NCBI RefSeq assembly: GCF_028435365.1
Contig: NZ_JAGTJJ010000012.1
Span: 159,763 to 211,491, forward strand
Direction of reading: 5' to 3'
Source of the DNA: Polyangium jinanense
Lineage (GTDB): Bacteria > Myxococcota > Polyangia > Polyangiales > Polyangiaceae
DNA length: 51,729 nt
Shown in pieces: positions 15,270 to 25,832 of the stretch (position 1 is its first letter; every line of letters starts with the position of its first letter). The position numbers and the translations under genes are program-made. A model generated the notes under the pieces. It was not told the DNA's origin. It was given only the letters and a program-made list of their open reading frames with translations, and did not search any database.

Positions 15270-17258
15270 TCAGGGGATCGTCACGGGCACCGTGGCCGTG
15301 TTGTTGTCGAGGCTCACCTCCTCGAACTCCCGGCTCGGGTTGAGCTTCACCTGGATGAAGTACTCACCCGCCGGCACGTCCGTGATGTCGAGCCACTGGC
15401 AATCGAGCGTGTTGCCGTAAAGATCCGACCAGCCGCGCTGGATGCCCTGATCCTCGCACGTGTAGATCTTGTTGCAGCCCACGTTCGGGCCGAAGGCGAT
15501 CTGCTGCGTGTCCTCCATGCAATACGCCTGCTTGCGCCCGGTCACGACCTCCTTGCCGTTCTTGTCGAGCAGCGCGTACGTCGCGAACCCGTTGAAGTGG
15601 TAATGGCCGTGGCAGGGCGAGAACAGGAACAGGTCCGGCCGCTCCGACGGCGGTGGCACCGTCAGCGTCGCCATGCCCTGGTTCTTCGCCTCCACGCTGA
15701 AGCGCAGGAGCTTTCGTTCGCCCGTCCCGCCCACGCACTCCTCGATGAACGCGCACGAGTTCGGGCTCACGTCGAGCTTGTCGAAGAGGATCTCCTCGGC
15801 GAGCCGCTTCTCGTCGATTACGAGGTCCGCCATCGGCTCGTTCGCCGCGTGGCAGCCGCAGTCCGTCCCGCAGAACTCGCCCGCGCCGCAGGGCGGATCA
15901 CACACGGGCGCCTCGTTGTTGCAGTCCGCGAACACCTGGCATTTCGACGTCGCCGGCACGCAGAGCGAGCCCTCGGCGCACGTCCCGCACGTCCCGCCGC
16001 AGCCGTCGTCGCCGCATTGTTTGTCCTGGCAATCCGGCGTGCACGGGTCGGGACGGCATTTGCCCTCGGCCGAGCAGGCGAAGCCCGTATCGCACGTCCC
16101 GCAGTCGCCGCCGCAGCCGTCGTCCGTGCCGCAATAGAGACCGTCGCAATGCGGCACGCAGCCGTTCGCCGTGAACTTCACCTGCAGGTCGAACGCGCCG
16201 TACTGGGACGCGTCGAACCCGTCGACGATGAGGTAATACGTCCCCGGATCGAGCGCCGCATCCACGCGCGAGCCGTAATCGCCGGGCGGCGAGGCGTCGT
16301 CGCTGCAGCCCACGGTCGCCGCGGGTTTGTTGTCGAGGCAATTCGTCCGGATGTGAAGCACCGTATCGTAGCCGGAGACGCGCGCCTCGATGCCCATCTT
16401 CTCCGTCAGCGTGAACGTGTAGACCGTCTCCACCGCCGTGCTCGTCGAGTTGCACGTCGGCACGACCTCGTGCAGGCCGTTCGTCGTGTCCCCCGTGATC
16501 TGGTGGACCCCGAGGAATTCCGTGCCCGCCGGGAGCAGCTCGAGCGGCGCCGCGCAGGAGCCCGGCTGGTTCGCGGGTTTGCACTCGTTCGTCGCGTTCG
16601 CGCACGCCTCACCCGCGGGACAGCTCCCGCAGCTCCCGCCGCAGCCGTCGTCGCCGCAGACCTTGCCCGTACAGTCGGGCGTGCAATCCGACGTGCACGA
16701 CGCACACCCCGGCCCGAGCTCGTGCTTGCAGGTGTCCGTGGCCTCGTCGCAAGAGTCCGCCGTGCATTCGGCGCCGTCGTCACACGGGTCTTTCCCGTTT
16801 ACACACTGGCCCGCGACGAGCCGCTCCGCGCCGTTGCAGTAGACGCCGTCGCTGCACGTGAGCTCCGTCGCGGGCGAGGTGATCGGCTCGCCGAATCTCG
16901 CGCCCTCGTATTGCGCGTTGAAGTTCAGCTTGAAGAGGCCCGTGCGCACGGGCGCCGTCAGCGTGCCCGTAAACGTGCCGCGGCCGTCCGGATCCACCTC
17001 GCCGGAGAGCGCGAGCGATGCGCTCGCGAAGCCCTGCCCCTCCGGGAGCGTGAGCGTGACCTCGCCGGGCACCCACGTCGCTTGCCCGCTGTTTCGTGCG
17101 TCGACCTTGACGTTGACCGTGCCGCCGGGCTTGGCGCGCGCGTCGATCGTGACGACCGCGTCTGCGATCGCGAACTCGGAGACGTCGTCCGAGCAGCCGG
17201 GAACGAGCACGTGGAGGGCCGGGAGGAAGCAGAGCGGGATGAGCCGTCGATATCGCAT
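15270..17258 (-). CDS. Lipoprotein with Cys-rich repeats, PPC-like domain and C-terminal lysyl oxidase domain
   Basis: 662 residues. A lipoprotein signal (HVLVPGC) is followed by a CARDB-like beta domain (about 35-125), Cys-rich segments with three copies of a CGxDDGCGGxCGxC motif, and a PPC-like beta domain (PGTYYLIVDGF). The C-terminal 180 residues match lysyl oxidase: the copper triad His550, His552, His554 (CHGHYHF), Lys576 (GRKQAYC) and Tyr614 (DLYGNTLDCQW). These correspond to the human LOX copper ligands and the Lys/Tyr pair that form the LTQ cofactor. It should be able to oxidise peptidyl lysine or other primary amines outside the cell. It was anchored at ATG 17258 because this begins the signal peptide. 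Confidence 0.88.
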   Translation of the reverse strand: MRYRRLIPLCFLPALHVLVPGCSDDVSEFAIADAVVTIDARAKPGGTVNVKVDARNSGQATWVPGEVTLTLPEGQGFASASLALSGEVDPDGRGTFTGTLTAPVRTGLFKLNFNAQYEGARFGEPITSPATELTCSDGVYCNGAERLVAGQCVNGKDPCDDGAECTADSCDEATDTCKHELGPGCASCTSDCTPDCTGKVCGDDGCGGSCGSCPAGEACANATNECKPANQPGSCAAPLELLPAGTEFLGVHQITGDTTNGLHEVVPTCNSTSTAVETVYTFTLTEKMGIEARVSGYDTVLHIRTNCLDNKPAATVGCSDDASPPGDYGSRVDAALDPGTYYLIVDGFDASQYGAFDLQVKFTANGCVPHCDGLYCGTDDGCGGDCGTCDTGFACSAEGKCRPDPCTPDCQDKQCGDDGCGGTCGTCAEGSLCVPATSKCQVFADCNNEAPVCDPPCGAGEFCGTDCGCHAANEPMADLVIDEKRLAEEILFDKLDVSPNSCAFIEECVGGTGERKLLRFSVEAKNQGMATLTVPPPSERPDLFLFSPCHGHYHFNGFATYALLDKNGKEVVTGRKQAYCMEDTQQIAFGPNVGCNKIYTCEDQGIQRGWSDLYGNTLDCQWLDITDVPAGEYFIQVKLNPSREFEEVSLDNNTATVPVTIP

Positions 17259-17395
17259 GCGAAGCCTCGCCTTTGGAGTGCGGAAGGGGCCGGGAGCGCG
17301 GCCCTCGGATCTCGCATGATAAGCGGACTCGCGGCGCGATCCACGCGCGAAATGTGGGGGCAGCCGGGCCGTCCCCGGCGACGAGCGCCGCGGCT

Positions 17396-17881
17396 TCAGG
17401 CGCCCGCGCGTTCGGGGTTCTTTGCCATGTACTCGGCGAGCCCCTTCGTCGCCATTGCGCGGACCTTGCCCTGCAAGAAGGGCGTCCATCCGAGCAGGAT
17501 CCCCGCGGGCCCGAGCGCCATCCGTGTCCAGCGCCAGAGGTCGAATCGGTCCGTGTGGCGGGCGATCTTTCCGTCGCGGAACTCGAACGAGGCGTCGACC
17601 ACGTTGTGCACGTGTCTCCCTGTGGCCGAAAACGAATAGTGGGCCTCCCAGTGCGCGCTTCCCGTGGAATCATCGGCGCGCACGTCGCTGAATTCGAGCG
17701 TGAGGTCTTTCCCTCGCTCGCAGAGCATGCGCCACATCCCGCGCGCTCCGGCCGCGTCGAGGCCCACGAAAACCGAGTCCGAGAACGTGACGTCTCGGTG
17801 ATAACAGGCGATCATTCCCTCGGCGTCGCGCTTCTGAAACGCCCGATAAAATTGCTCGATCAAGGCTTGATTGGGGTGCAT
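17396..17881 (-). CDS. NTF2/SnoaL-like domain protein
   Basis: 161 residues with the alpha+beta cone fold pattern of SnoaL-like proteins: an N-terminal helix (ALIEQFYRAFQKRDAEGMIACYHRDVTFSD) followed by strands such as GSAHWEAHYSFSATGRHVHN and SFEFRDGKIARHTDRFD. Members include small ketosteroid-isomerase-like enzymes and many proteins of unknown role. An extra C-terminal helical piece (about 125-161) lies beyond the fold. It is divergent from thiC and 137 bp upstream of the lysyl-oxidase gene. The ligand is unknown. Confidence 0.8.
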   Translation of the reverse strand: MHPNQALIEQFYRAFQKRDAEGMIACYHRDVTFSDSVFVGLDAAGARGMWRMLCERGKDLTLEFSDVRADDSTGSAHWEAHYSFSATGRHVHNVVDASFEFRDGKIARHTDRFDLWRWTRMALGPAGILLGWTPFLQGKVRAMATKGLAEYMAKNPERAGA

Positions 17882-17962
17882 GGCAGGCGAGCGAGCGGAC
17901 CACGGGCCGGTGAGGACGTCAAGCCGAAGGGCCGCGGAGAACCCATGTGTGTCGTTCGGGCG

Positions 17963-17991
17963 TTGACGCCGGGCCGAGCTTCGACCAGACC
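17963..17991 (+). promoter_or_regulatory. Possible sigma-70-type promoter for thiC
   Basis: TTGACG (17963-17968) and CAGACC (17986-17991) are spaced by 17 bp. Transcription would begin close to the 5' edge of the TPP riboswitch. The -10 match is poor, so this is tentative. Confidence 0.25.
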
Positions 17992-17999
17992 CACGGCTC

Positions 18000-19977
<1,978 letters not shown>

Positions 19978-19986
19978 CGCGGGGCC

Positions 19987-20589
19987 TCAGCGCCCGGGCA
20001 GGTGGTTGTCCGGGCGCTTGCGGCGGGGGCGGCCGAGCAGGCGCCGCCCCGCTTCGAGCAGGTGCTCGCGCAGGGTGTCGTCGTCGATGCCCGCGTATTC
20101 GGGTGCGCCGCCGACCATCGCGAGCCCCGTGAACACGACGTGCACCGCGATCGCGTCGGCGAGGCTCGGGTTTTCCCCGGCGAGCACCGCTTTCATTCTG
20201 GTTTTGACGTCCTCGCCGCGCGGCGTCCGGAACGCCCGGTTGATGACCCGCTGGATGCCGGGGTCGCTGTTGTACAGGCTGAGCAGCGAGCGCTGGCGGA
20301 CGATGAGCTCGACGAATCCCGAGAGCGCGTGATCGATCTGCGCGCCCCGGCTCCGTAGCGCGCGCGCTTCTTCGATGATCTGGTCGAGCTCCTGGACCCC
20401 GGGCGCGGCGACGGCCTCCGTGATCTCGTCCTTCGTCTTGAAGTGGTAGTAGACGGCGGCCTTCGTGACGCCGAGCTCGTCGGCGATCATCTGCAGGGAC
20501 GTGCCCTCCACCCCGTGTTCGCTGAACAGCTTCAGCGCGGTGTCGAGCAGTCTGGATCGGGTGTCGGTGGCGGCGGTGCCGGCGGTCAT
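19987..20589 (-). CDS. TetR/AcrR family transcriptional regulator
   Basis: 200 residues. The N-terminal TetR helix-turn-helix is plain at about residues 12-58 (LFSEHGVEGTSLQMIADELG, then VTKAAVYYHFKTKDEI). The C-terminal ligand-binding part is helical and not assignable to a ligand class. It is divergently transcribed from the P450 gene across a 122-bp gap that holds a 10-bp palindrome inside a candidate promoter, so it probably represses the P450 operon and perhaps itself. The last nine codons are Arg/Pro-rich. Confidence 0.93.
   Translation of the reverse strand: MTAGTAATDTRSRLLDTALKLFSEHGVEGTSLQMIADELGVTKAAVYYHFKTKDEITEAVAAPGVQELDQIIEEARALRSRGAQIDHALSGFVELIVRQRSLLSLYNSDPGIQRVINRAFRTPRGEDVKTRMKAVLAGENPSLADAIAVHVVFTGLAMVGGAPEYAGIDDDTLREHLLEAGRRLLGRPRRKRPDNHLPGR
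19989..20018. terminator. Hairpin between convergent thiC and tetR ends
   Basis: The arms AGCGCCCGG (19989-19997) and CCGGGCGCT (20010-20018) are perfectly complementary with a 12-nt loop. It lies just after the thiC stop and inside the last codons of the TetR gene. There is no T run on either side, so terminator function is uncertain. Confidence 0.4.
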
Positions 20590-20658
20590 GCGCTCTCCTC
20601 GCGGAACGCCAGACAGTACCCCGGCTGCTGGACACAGGTCACGTACTTGCCGCTCGGC

Positions 20659-20687
20659 TTGAGCTGTGCTTGCCGATCGGCTAGGCT
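20659..20687 (+). promoter_or_regulatory. Candidate P450 promoter with TetR operator in the spacer
   Basis: TTGAGC (20659-20664) and TAGGCT (20682-20687) are 17 bp apart. The perfect 10-bp palindrome GCCGATCGGC (20672-20681) fills the second half of the spacer and abuts the -10 box. A TetR dimer there would block polymerase. The -10 match is weak and the palindrome is short for a TetR site. Confidence 0.35.
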
Positions 20688-20711
20688 GCTCGCCCGAATC
20701 GAGGTGGAACC

Positions 20712-21914
20712 ATGTCAGCCGATGCCGTTCCGACGCTTCATATCAGCCGAACCTGCCCGTATGCGCCGCCCGCGGAGCATCGCAAGCTCCGCGTGGAGAC
20801 GCCGATCGCCAAGGTAAAACTGCCCAATGGGAGGATCGTGTGGGTCGCCACGAGCCACAAGGACATTCGGGCGATCCTGTCCGATCCGCGGTTCAGCAGC
20901 AACCGGCGCGATCCCAATTTCCCCTCGCTGGCGTACGAGCGCCCGGCCTCGAGCAACCTCAAGCCGATGCTGCTCGAGCTCGACCCGCCCGAGCACGGGC
21001 CCGCGCGCCGCGCCGTGCTCGGTGAGTTCACGTTGCAGCGGATCAACGCGCTCGGGCCGCGCATCCAGCAGATCGTGGACGAGCACATCGACGCGATGCT
21101 CGCCGGGCCGCGCCCGGTCGACCTGGTGCAGGCGCTCTCCCTGCCGGTGCCCTCGCTCGTCATTTGCGAGCTGCTCGGCGTGCCCTACGCCGATCACGAG
21201 TTCTTCCAGAAGCACTCTTCGGTCATCGTGAGCCAGAAGCTGCCGGCCGACGTGATCATGGGATCGGTCGTCGAGCTCATGACGTATCTCGGAAAACTCG
21301 TGGGCGCGAAGGCGCAGAACCCCACCGAGGATCTGCTGAGCCGCCAGATCCGGAAGCAGCTGGCCGAGACCGGCGCCGTCGATTTCGAGGGCATGGTCAG
21401 CATGGCGTTCCTGCTCCTCATCGCCGGGCACGAGACCACCGCGAACATGATCTCGCTGAGCACGCTGGTGCTGCTGCAGCACCCGGAGAAGCTCGCCGCC
21501 ATCAAGCAGGACCCGTCGAAGACCATCGGGGCCGTCGAGGAGCTTTTGCGGTACTTCACCATTGCGGAGTCCGCGCTCGGTCGGGTCGCCACGGCGGACG
21601 TGGAAATCGGCGGCGTGGTCATCAAGGCCGGCGAAGGCGTGTTCGCCCTGGCCAACACGGCGAACCGCGATCCGGAGGTCTTCGAGAACGCCGACGAGCT
21701 CGACCTCGAGCGAGGCTCGCGCAACCACCTCGCGTTCGGCTTCGGCCCGCACCAATGCCTCGGGCAGAACCTCGCCCGGCTGGAGCTCCAGATCGTCATC
21801 GACACGCTGTTCCGCCGCATCCCCGAGCTCAGGCCGGCCGTGCCTTTCGAGGAGCTCTCGTTCAAGGACAGCTCCACCGTCTACGGCATGAACGAGTTCC
21901 CCGTCACCTGGTGA
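20712..21914 (+). CDS. Cytochrome P450 monooxygenase
   Basis: 400 residues, the usual length of soluble bacterial P450s. The oxygen-activating I-helix motif AGHETT is at about 238-243, the ExxR pair at Glu277 and Arg280, and the haem loop FGFGPHQCLG carries ligand Cys349. It has no membrane segment. Overall it resembles CYP105/CYP107-like enzymes that hydroxylate small molecules with a separate ferredoxin; the substrate cannot be assigned. GAGGTGGA precedes the ATG. It is divergent from the TetR gene and followed 81 bp later by a flavin monooxygenase gene, suggesting a small oxidative pathway. No ferredoxin gene is nearby. Confidence 0.96.
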   Translation: MSADAVPTLHISRTCPYAPPAEHRKLRVETPIAKVKLPNGRIVWVATSHKDIRAILSDPRFSSNRRDPNFPSLAYERPASSNLKPMLLELDPPEHGPARRAVLGEFTLQRINALGPRIQQIVDEHIDAMLAGPRPVDLVQALSLPVPSLVICELLGVPYADHEFFQKHSSVIVSQKLPADVIMGSVVELMTYLGKLVGAKAQNPTEDLLSRQIRKQLAETGAVDFEGMVSMAFLLLIAGHETTANMISLSTLVLLQHPEKLAAIKQDPSKTIGAVEELLRYFTIAESALGRVATADVEIGGVVIKAGEGVFALANTANRDPEVFENADELDLERGSRNHLAFGFGPHQCLGQNLARLELQIVIDTLFRRIPELRPAVPFEELSFKDSSTVYGMNEFPVTW

Positions 21915-21995
21915 ACCGGGCTGCGGGCGGCCTCTCTGGTCCTCGGCCGGCCTTTGCCGTAGCATCCGGGTTCTTTCTTGAACCACGGAGGGCGC

Positions 21996-23540
21996 ATGGC
22001 ATCGGTGGGCATCATCGGGGGTGGATTGAGTGGGCTCGTGGCCGCGAAGACGTTCCTGCGGGGCGGCTTCGAGGTCACGGTGTTCGAGAAGGAAGACGAG
22101 GTCGGCGGCGTCTGGGCACGCTCGCGCCGCTACCCCGGCCTCCAGACGCAAAACGCCCGCGACACCTACGCATTCTCCGATTTCCCCATGCCCAGCCACT
22201 ACCCCGAGTGGCCCGAGGGCGCCCAGGTCCAGGCCTATCTCGCGAGCTACGCCGACCATTTCGGCGTCACGCCACGCGTCCGTCTCCGCACCCAGGTGGG
22301 CGAGATCCGCCGCCGCGACGGAGGCGGGTTTGTCGTGGACACGCGCCCCGTGGGCGCCCCCGCATCCGAGCGGAACACCCACACCTTCGACCAGGTGATC
22401 ATCTCCAGCGGCCTCTTCAGCCTGCCGCACATCCCCGCGATCCCCGGCCGCGAGGCGTTCGAGGCGAACGGGGGCCGCGTGCTGCACACGACGGCGTTCC
22501 ACGACACGAGCGTCGTGCGGGGCAAACGCGTGGTCGTCGTGGGCTTCTCGAAGTCGGCGTGCGACGTGGCGTCCGTCGCGGTGGAGCCCGCGCGCGAGGT
22601 GACGCTCGTCCACCGGAGCACTGCGTGGAAGGCGCCGCGGTTCCTGTTCGGGGTCGTGCCCACGAAGTACCTGCTCCTGAACCGCTTCTCCGAGATGTTT
22701 TTCCTGCACCCGCGCGCGGAGGGCTTCGAGCGCGCGATGCACGAAAAGGCTTTCGGGTTTGTCGCCTGGTACTGGAACCAGGTCATGGGCGCCCTCGACA
22801 TGGACCTCGGGCTCACCAAGACCGGCCTCCGGCCCGAGGCGCCTCTGAGCGACGTCGGTTGCTCGCTCAACATGGCGCCCGTGGGCTTCTACGAGGCCGC
22901 GCAGCGCGGGGCGCTGAAGCTCCACCGGGGCGAGATCGCGCGGTTCCACGAAGGCGCCGTCGAGACCTCGGACGGCAAGCGCATCCCGGCCGACGTTGTG
23001 ATCTTCGGGACGGGTTTTCGCCAGGAGTTCCCGTTCCTCGAACCCTCGCTCCAGCGCATCGTGCAGGACGAGGAGGGCACATTCCGGCTCTATCGCGGCC
23101 TCTACCACCCCGACGTCCCGGGCCTCGGTTTCTGCGGCTTCATCAACAGCCTCTACAGCCAGCTCACCTCGGAGGTCGGCGCGCGGTGGCTCTGCGAGCT
23201 CTTCCGGGGCCGGATGAAGCTGCCGCCGCGCGAGGAGGTGATCGCCCGCATCGACGAGCACCTCGCCTTCCGCAAGCGCGAGCGGCCGGACGCGTTCACG
23301 GGCGGAGCTTGCATCGTCCCGTGGAACTTCCACTACATCGACGACCTTTGCCGGGACATGGGGGCGCGGGTGCGCAGGCTGCCGCAAAATCCCTTCCGCG
23401 AGTTCCTCCTTCCGGTGGATCCTTCGCTCTACGCGGACCTCGAGGAGGAGCTCGATGCGCGCGCCCGCGAGGCGCGTGATCGCGACGAAGCATGCAGAAC
23501 CCCCGAGACTTCAAGAAGCTCTTCAAACGCCTTCTCCTGA
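21996..23540 (+). CDS. FAD-dependent monooxygenase (FMO / Baeyer-Villiger-like)
   Basis: 514 residues. The FAD-binding Rossmann motif GIIGGGLSG begins at residue 5, and a second, NAD(P)H-type nucleotide site VVVVGFSKSACDVA lies mid-protein after a linker (HTTAFHDTSVVRGK) similar to the FMO fingerprint region. The FMO-type LQTQNARDTYAFSDFPMP segment near the N-terminus fits the family. It probably oxygenates a small molecule or adds oxygen next to a carbonyl; the substrate is unknown. ATG 21996 is preferred over TTG 21978 because GGAGGG lies just before it and the FAD motif follows at once. Its last 49 bp overlap the next gene. Confidence 0.88.
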   Translation: MASVGIIGGGLSGLVAAKTFLRGGFEVTVFEKEDEVGGVWARSRRYPGLQTQNARDTYAFSDFPMPSHYPEWPEGAQVQAYLASYADHFGVTPRVRLRTQVGEIRRRDGGGFVVDTRPVGAPASERNTHTFDQVIISSGLFSLPHIPAIPGREAFEANGGRVLHTTAFHDTSVVRGKRVVVVGFSKSACDVASVAVEPAREVTLVHRSTAWKAPRFLFGVVPTKYLLLNRFSEMFFLHPRAEGFERAMHEKAFGFVAWYWNQVMGALDMDLGLTKTGLRPEAPLSDVGCSLNMAPVGFYEAAQRGALKLHRGEIARFHEGAVETSDGKRIPADVVIFGTGFRQEFPFLEPSLQRIVQDEEGTFRLYRGLYHPDVPGLGFCGFINSLYSQLTSEVGARWLCELFRGRMKLPPREEVIARIDEHLAFRKRERPDAFTGGACIVPWNFHYIDDLCRDMGARVRRLPQNPFREFLLPVDPSLYADLEEELDARAREARDRDEACRTPETSRSSSNAFS

Positions 23541-25702
23541 GCCCCGTCGCGGGCATGTCCTGGGAGGACAAGCTCGCGTTCGTGCGCGCGTACATGCGCG
23601 AGCTCGAGTCGCGCAAGGACCCGATGGAGGAGTCCGCCGAGCTCGAGCCGGCGATCGAGATCGTCCCGTTCGAGGCCGGCCGAAGGCCCATGGACGAGGC
23701 GCTCGGCCCCGGGCTCGGCGCGAGCGAGCACGCGGGCCTCGTGTCGACCGCGGCAAAGGACGCGCACACAGACGACCTCTGCCTGCTCTACCAGGTGAAG
23801 GACCTCTACGCGTACGTCGCGCCGTTCCAGCGCTCGTTCGAGGTCCGCATGTCGGTCGAGTTCCTGCCGCACGTCGAGGGCGACGGCGAGCCTTGCCCCG
23901 TCCCGGGGCTTTCGGGCATCGTGCTCAAGCCACAGGTCGTCTCGGCCGCCGCGTACCCGTTCCCCGCGATCGAGGAGGCGTCGTGGAACGAGTTCTACAA
24001 GACCGTCTACGCGGCGACGTTGAATCCAGAGGGCCTCCTGCCGCGCCGCAAAGGCAGCCCCGAGGGGCGCGGGTACGACTGGTCCGAGGTCGCACCCTCC
24101 CTGCGCGCGCGCACGCCCGACGGTGCCGATCCGTTCACGTTCGCGCACCTCTTCCACCAGAAGCTGCGCATCACGCTCGCCCTTCACACGGAGGGCAGCA
24201 AGTACATGGCCGAAGACACGATCGAGGCCGAGATCTACGACACGGGCCGCTTCGGATCGCTCTACGCGCGGCTCTGCGAGCGGCTCATCCCGGCCGACAC
24301 GAAGCTGCAGGCCGACGTGCTGGACATCCCGGATCTGCACGTCGGATACCACCCGTGGTTCCCGGTCCTCACGATTGGCACCGACAAGGCGATGCTCTAC
24401 CTGCACGCCATCCGGCAGGACCTCGGCGAGCAGCGGCGAAACCTCCCCGATCCCGCGTGGCTCCTGCGCGTCGGCCTCTACCTGGAGCTGCTCACGTGCC
24501 TCGGCATCTTCGGGGCCGTGCGGGCCGAGCACCCCGATCTGCTCTCGCCGGCCGAGCGCCAGGTGTTCGAGAAAAGCCCGGTCTTCGCGCGGATCCGCGA
24601 GCGGATCGACGTCGCGGCGTGGAGGCGGGTCTGGGCCATGCGCGAGATCGTCCCGCGCTCGTCGGATCTGCTCGCGGCCGGGCCCGTGAGCTTCGCGAAC
24701 CTCCTGCGCAAGCAGAAGGCGACGCTCGCGTTCCTGCACGCGCATCACGAGGACCTGAAGCACGCCATCGCGCTCGCCGGCCCGAACGTCGAGAACGCGC
24801 AGGAGACCTGGCACCGCGTCTTCCGCGACGCCGAGCGCGCGGTCCTCAAGAACGGCCTCGCCGCGTTCCCCGAGCTCGGTTGGCTCGACCAACGCACGCG
24901 TGACTTCGCCATGTGGCACCAGCGCGGCGTCTTCGGCAGCTACGCGCTTCCCGAGTCGTTGACCGGGGCCTTCGGCGATCAGGACGGCCTCTTCCCCTCG
25001 GCGTGTCGGCAGTACCGCCAGTCGATGAACGAGGTCGCGCGTTTCGCCCGTGAGCGTGGACTCATGGATCACACGGGCGACGAGTGCATCCCGCGCACCG
25101 CGAGCCTCTTCGAGGCGTACATGCGCGGCGACAGCTCCCTCGTCGACGCCCTGCAGCGGCGTGACGGCTACGGCGGCGGGCTCGACGCGGCCGAGCCGCT
25201 CTCCCTCGGGCCCGAGCCCACGCATGCCGACATCGCGGCGCTCCTTCGCCGCGTGCCGGTCTTCAAGCCGCTCACGGATCGCGAGGTCGAAAGGCTCGCG
25301 CAGAAGACACGCCCCGTCGTCTACGGCCCGCACGATCGTGTGGTGCGCGAGGGCGACCGGGGCTCCTCACTCTTCATCCTCGCCGCGGGCACGGTCGAGG
25401 TCCTCGTGCGCCAGCAGGGCGGCCAGGACGTCGCCGTGGCCACGCTGGAGCGCGGCGCGGTCTTCGGGGAGGTCGCGTTGCTCACGGGCTGCGAGCGCAC
25501 TGCTACCGTGCGCACGACCTGCGAGTCGACGCTCTACGAGATCAGCAAGCAGGCGCTCGCGCCGATCATCGAGTCACGCCCGCAGCTCGTGGTCGAGCTC
25601 GGCCTGCTGATCGCCGCGCGGCAGCTCGATCGGGAGGGCCGCATGCGGCAAGCGAGCCCGGACGGGCTCGCGGGTCGGATCCGGAAGTTCTTGCTCGGTT
25701 GA
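23492..25702 (+). CDS. Large protein of unknown function with C-terminal cyclic-nucleotide-binding domain
   Basis: 736 residues. The last about 130 residues (about 588-715) form a cAMP/cGMP-type binding beta-roll: FKPLTDREVERLAQ, VVREGDRGSSLFILAAGTVE, GAVFGEVALLTG and RTATVRTT, with the canonical Gly-Glu phosphate-binding segment. The N-terminal about 570 residues match no family I recognise. They are soluble, with no signal peptide or membrane helix, and contain an acidic N-terminal part and a helical centre (about 300-500). The gene overlaps the FMO gene by 49 bp, so it is very probably co-transcribed. If translation began at the internal ATG 23555 there would be no overlap, but the N-terminal codons look coding. 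Confidence 0.8.
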   Translation: MQNPRDFKKLFKRLLLSPVAGMSWEDKLAFVRAYMRELESRKDPMEESAELEPAIEIVPFEAGRRPMDEALGPGLGASEHAGLVSTAAKDAHTDDLCLLYQVKDLYAYVAPFQRSFEVRMSVEFLPHVEGDGEPCPVPGLSGIVLKPQVVSAAAYPFPAIEEASWNEFYKTVYAATLNPEGLLPRRKGSPEGRGYDWSEVAPSLRARTPDGADPFTFAHLFHQKLRITLALHTEGSKYMAEDTIEAEIYDTGRFGSLYARLCERLIPADTKLQADVLDIPDLHVGYHPWFPVLTIGTDKAMLYLHAIRQDLGEQRRNLPDPAWLLRVGLYLELLTCLGIFGAVRAEHPDLLSPAERQVFEKSPVFARIRERIDVAAWRRVWAMREIVPRSSDLLAAGPVSFANLLRKQKATLAFLHAHHEDLKHAIALAGPNVENAQETWHRVFRDAERAVLKNGLAAFPELGWLDQRTRDFAMWHQRGVFGSYALPESLTGAFGDQDGLFPSACRQYRQSMNEVARFARERGLMDHTGDECIPRTASLFEAYMRGDSSLVDALQRRDGYGGGLDAAEPLSLGPEPTHADIAALLRRVPVFKPLTDREVERLAQKTRPVVYGPHDRVVREGDRGSSLFILAAGTVEVLVRQQGGQDVAVATLERGAVFGEVALLTGCERTATVRTTCESTLYEISKQALAPIIESRPQLVVELGLLIAARQLDREGRMRQASPDGLAGRIRKFLLG

Positions 25703-25708
25703 ATCGCG

Positions 25709-25810
25709 TGCAAAGGCCGCATCGCGGCCTTTGCATCCAACGTCCAGGGCTTGCCCTGGTCCGGGTCGAGGGGTGGACAACCCCTCGTCGGGTCCGGGGT
25801 GAAACCCCGG
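25709..25810. repeat. Four consecutive hairpins in a convergent intergenic region
   Basis: Four perfect inverted repeats follow one another: arms 25709-25720/25724-25735 (12 bp, loop ATC), 25744-25750/25753-25759 (7 bp), 25767-25774/25780-25787 (8 bp) and 25794-25800/25804-25810 (7 bp). They lie between the ends of two convergent genes. None has a T tract. The set could serve as a bidirectional terminator or be a structured repeat element. Confidence 0.75.
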
Positions 25811-25832
25811 CGCTACGCTGTGAAAACCCCTC

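Noticed and set aside
15985..16680. Cys-rich segments of the lysyl-oxidase protein as multihaem cytochrome sites
   Set aside because: They lack CxxCH motifs. The pattern CGxDDGCGGxCGxC is a disulfide-type repeat common in myxobacterial surface proteins.
20715..23387. Long - strand frame (about 890 codons) opposite the P450 and FMO genes
   Set aside because: It is His/Arg/Glu-rich shadow sequence. The P450 and FMO motifs on the + strand are unambiguous.
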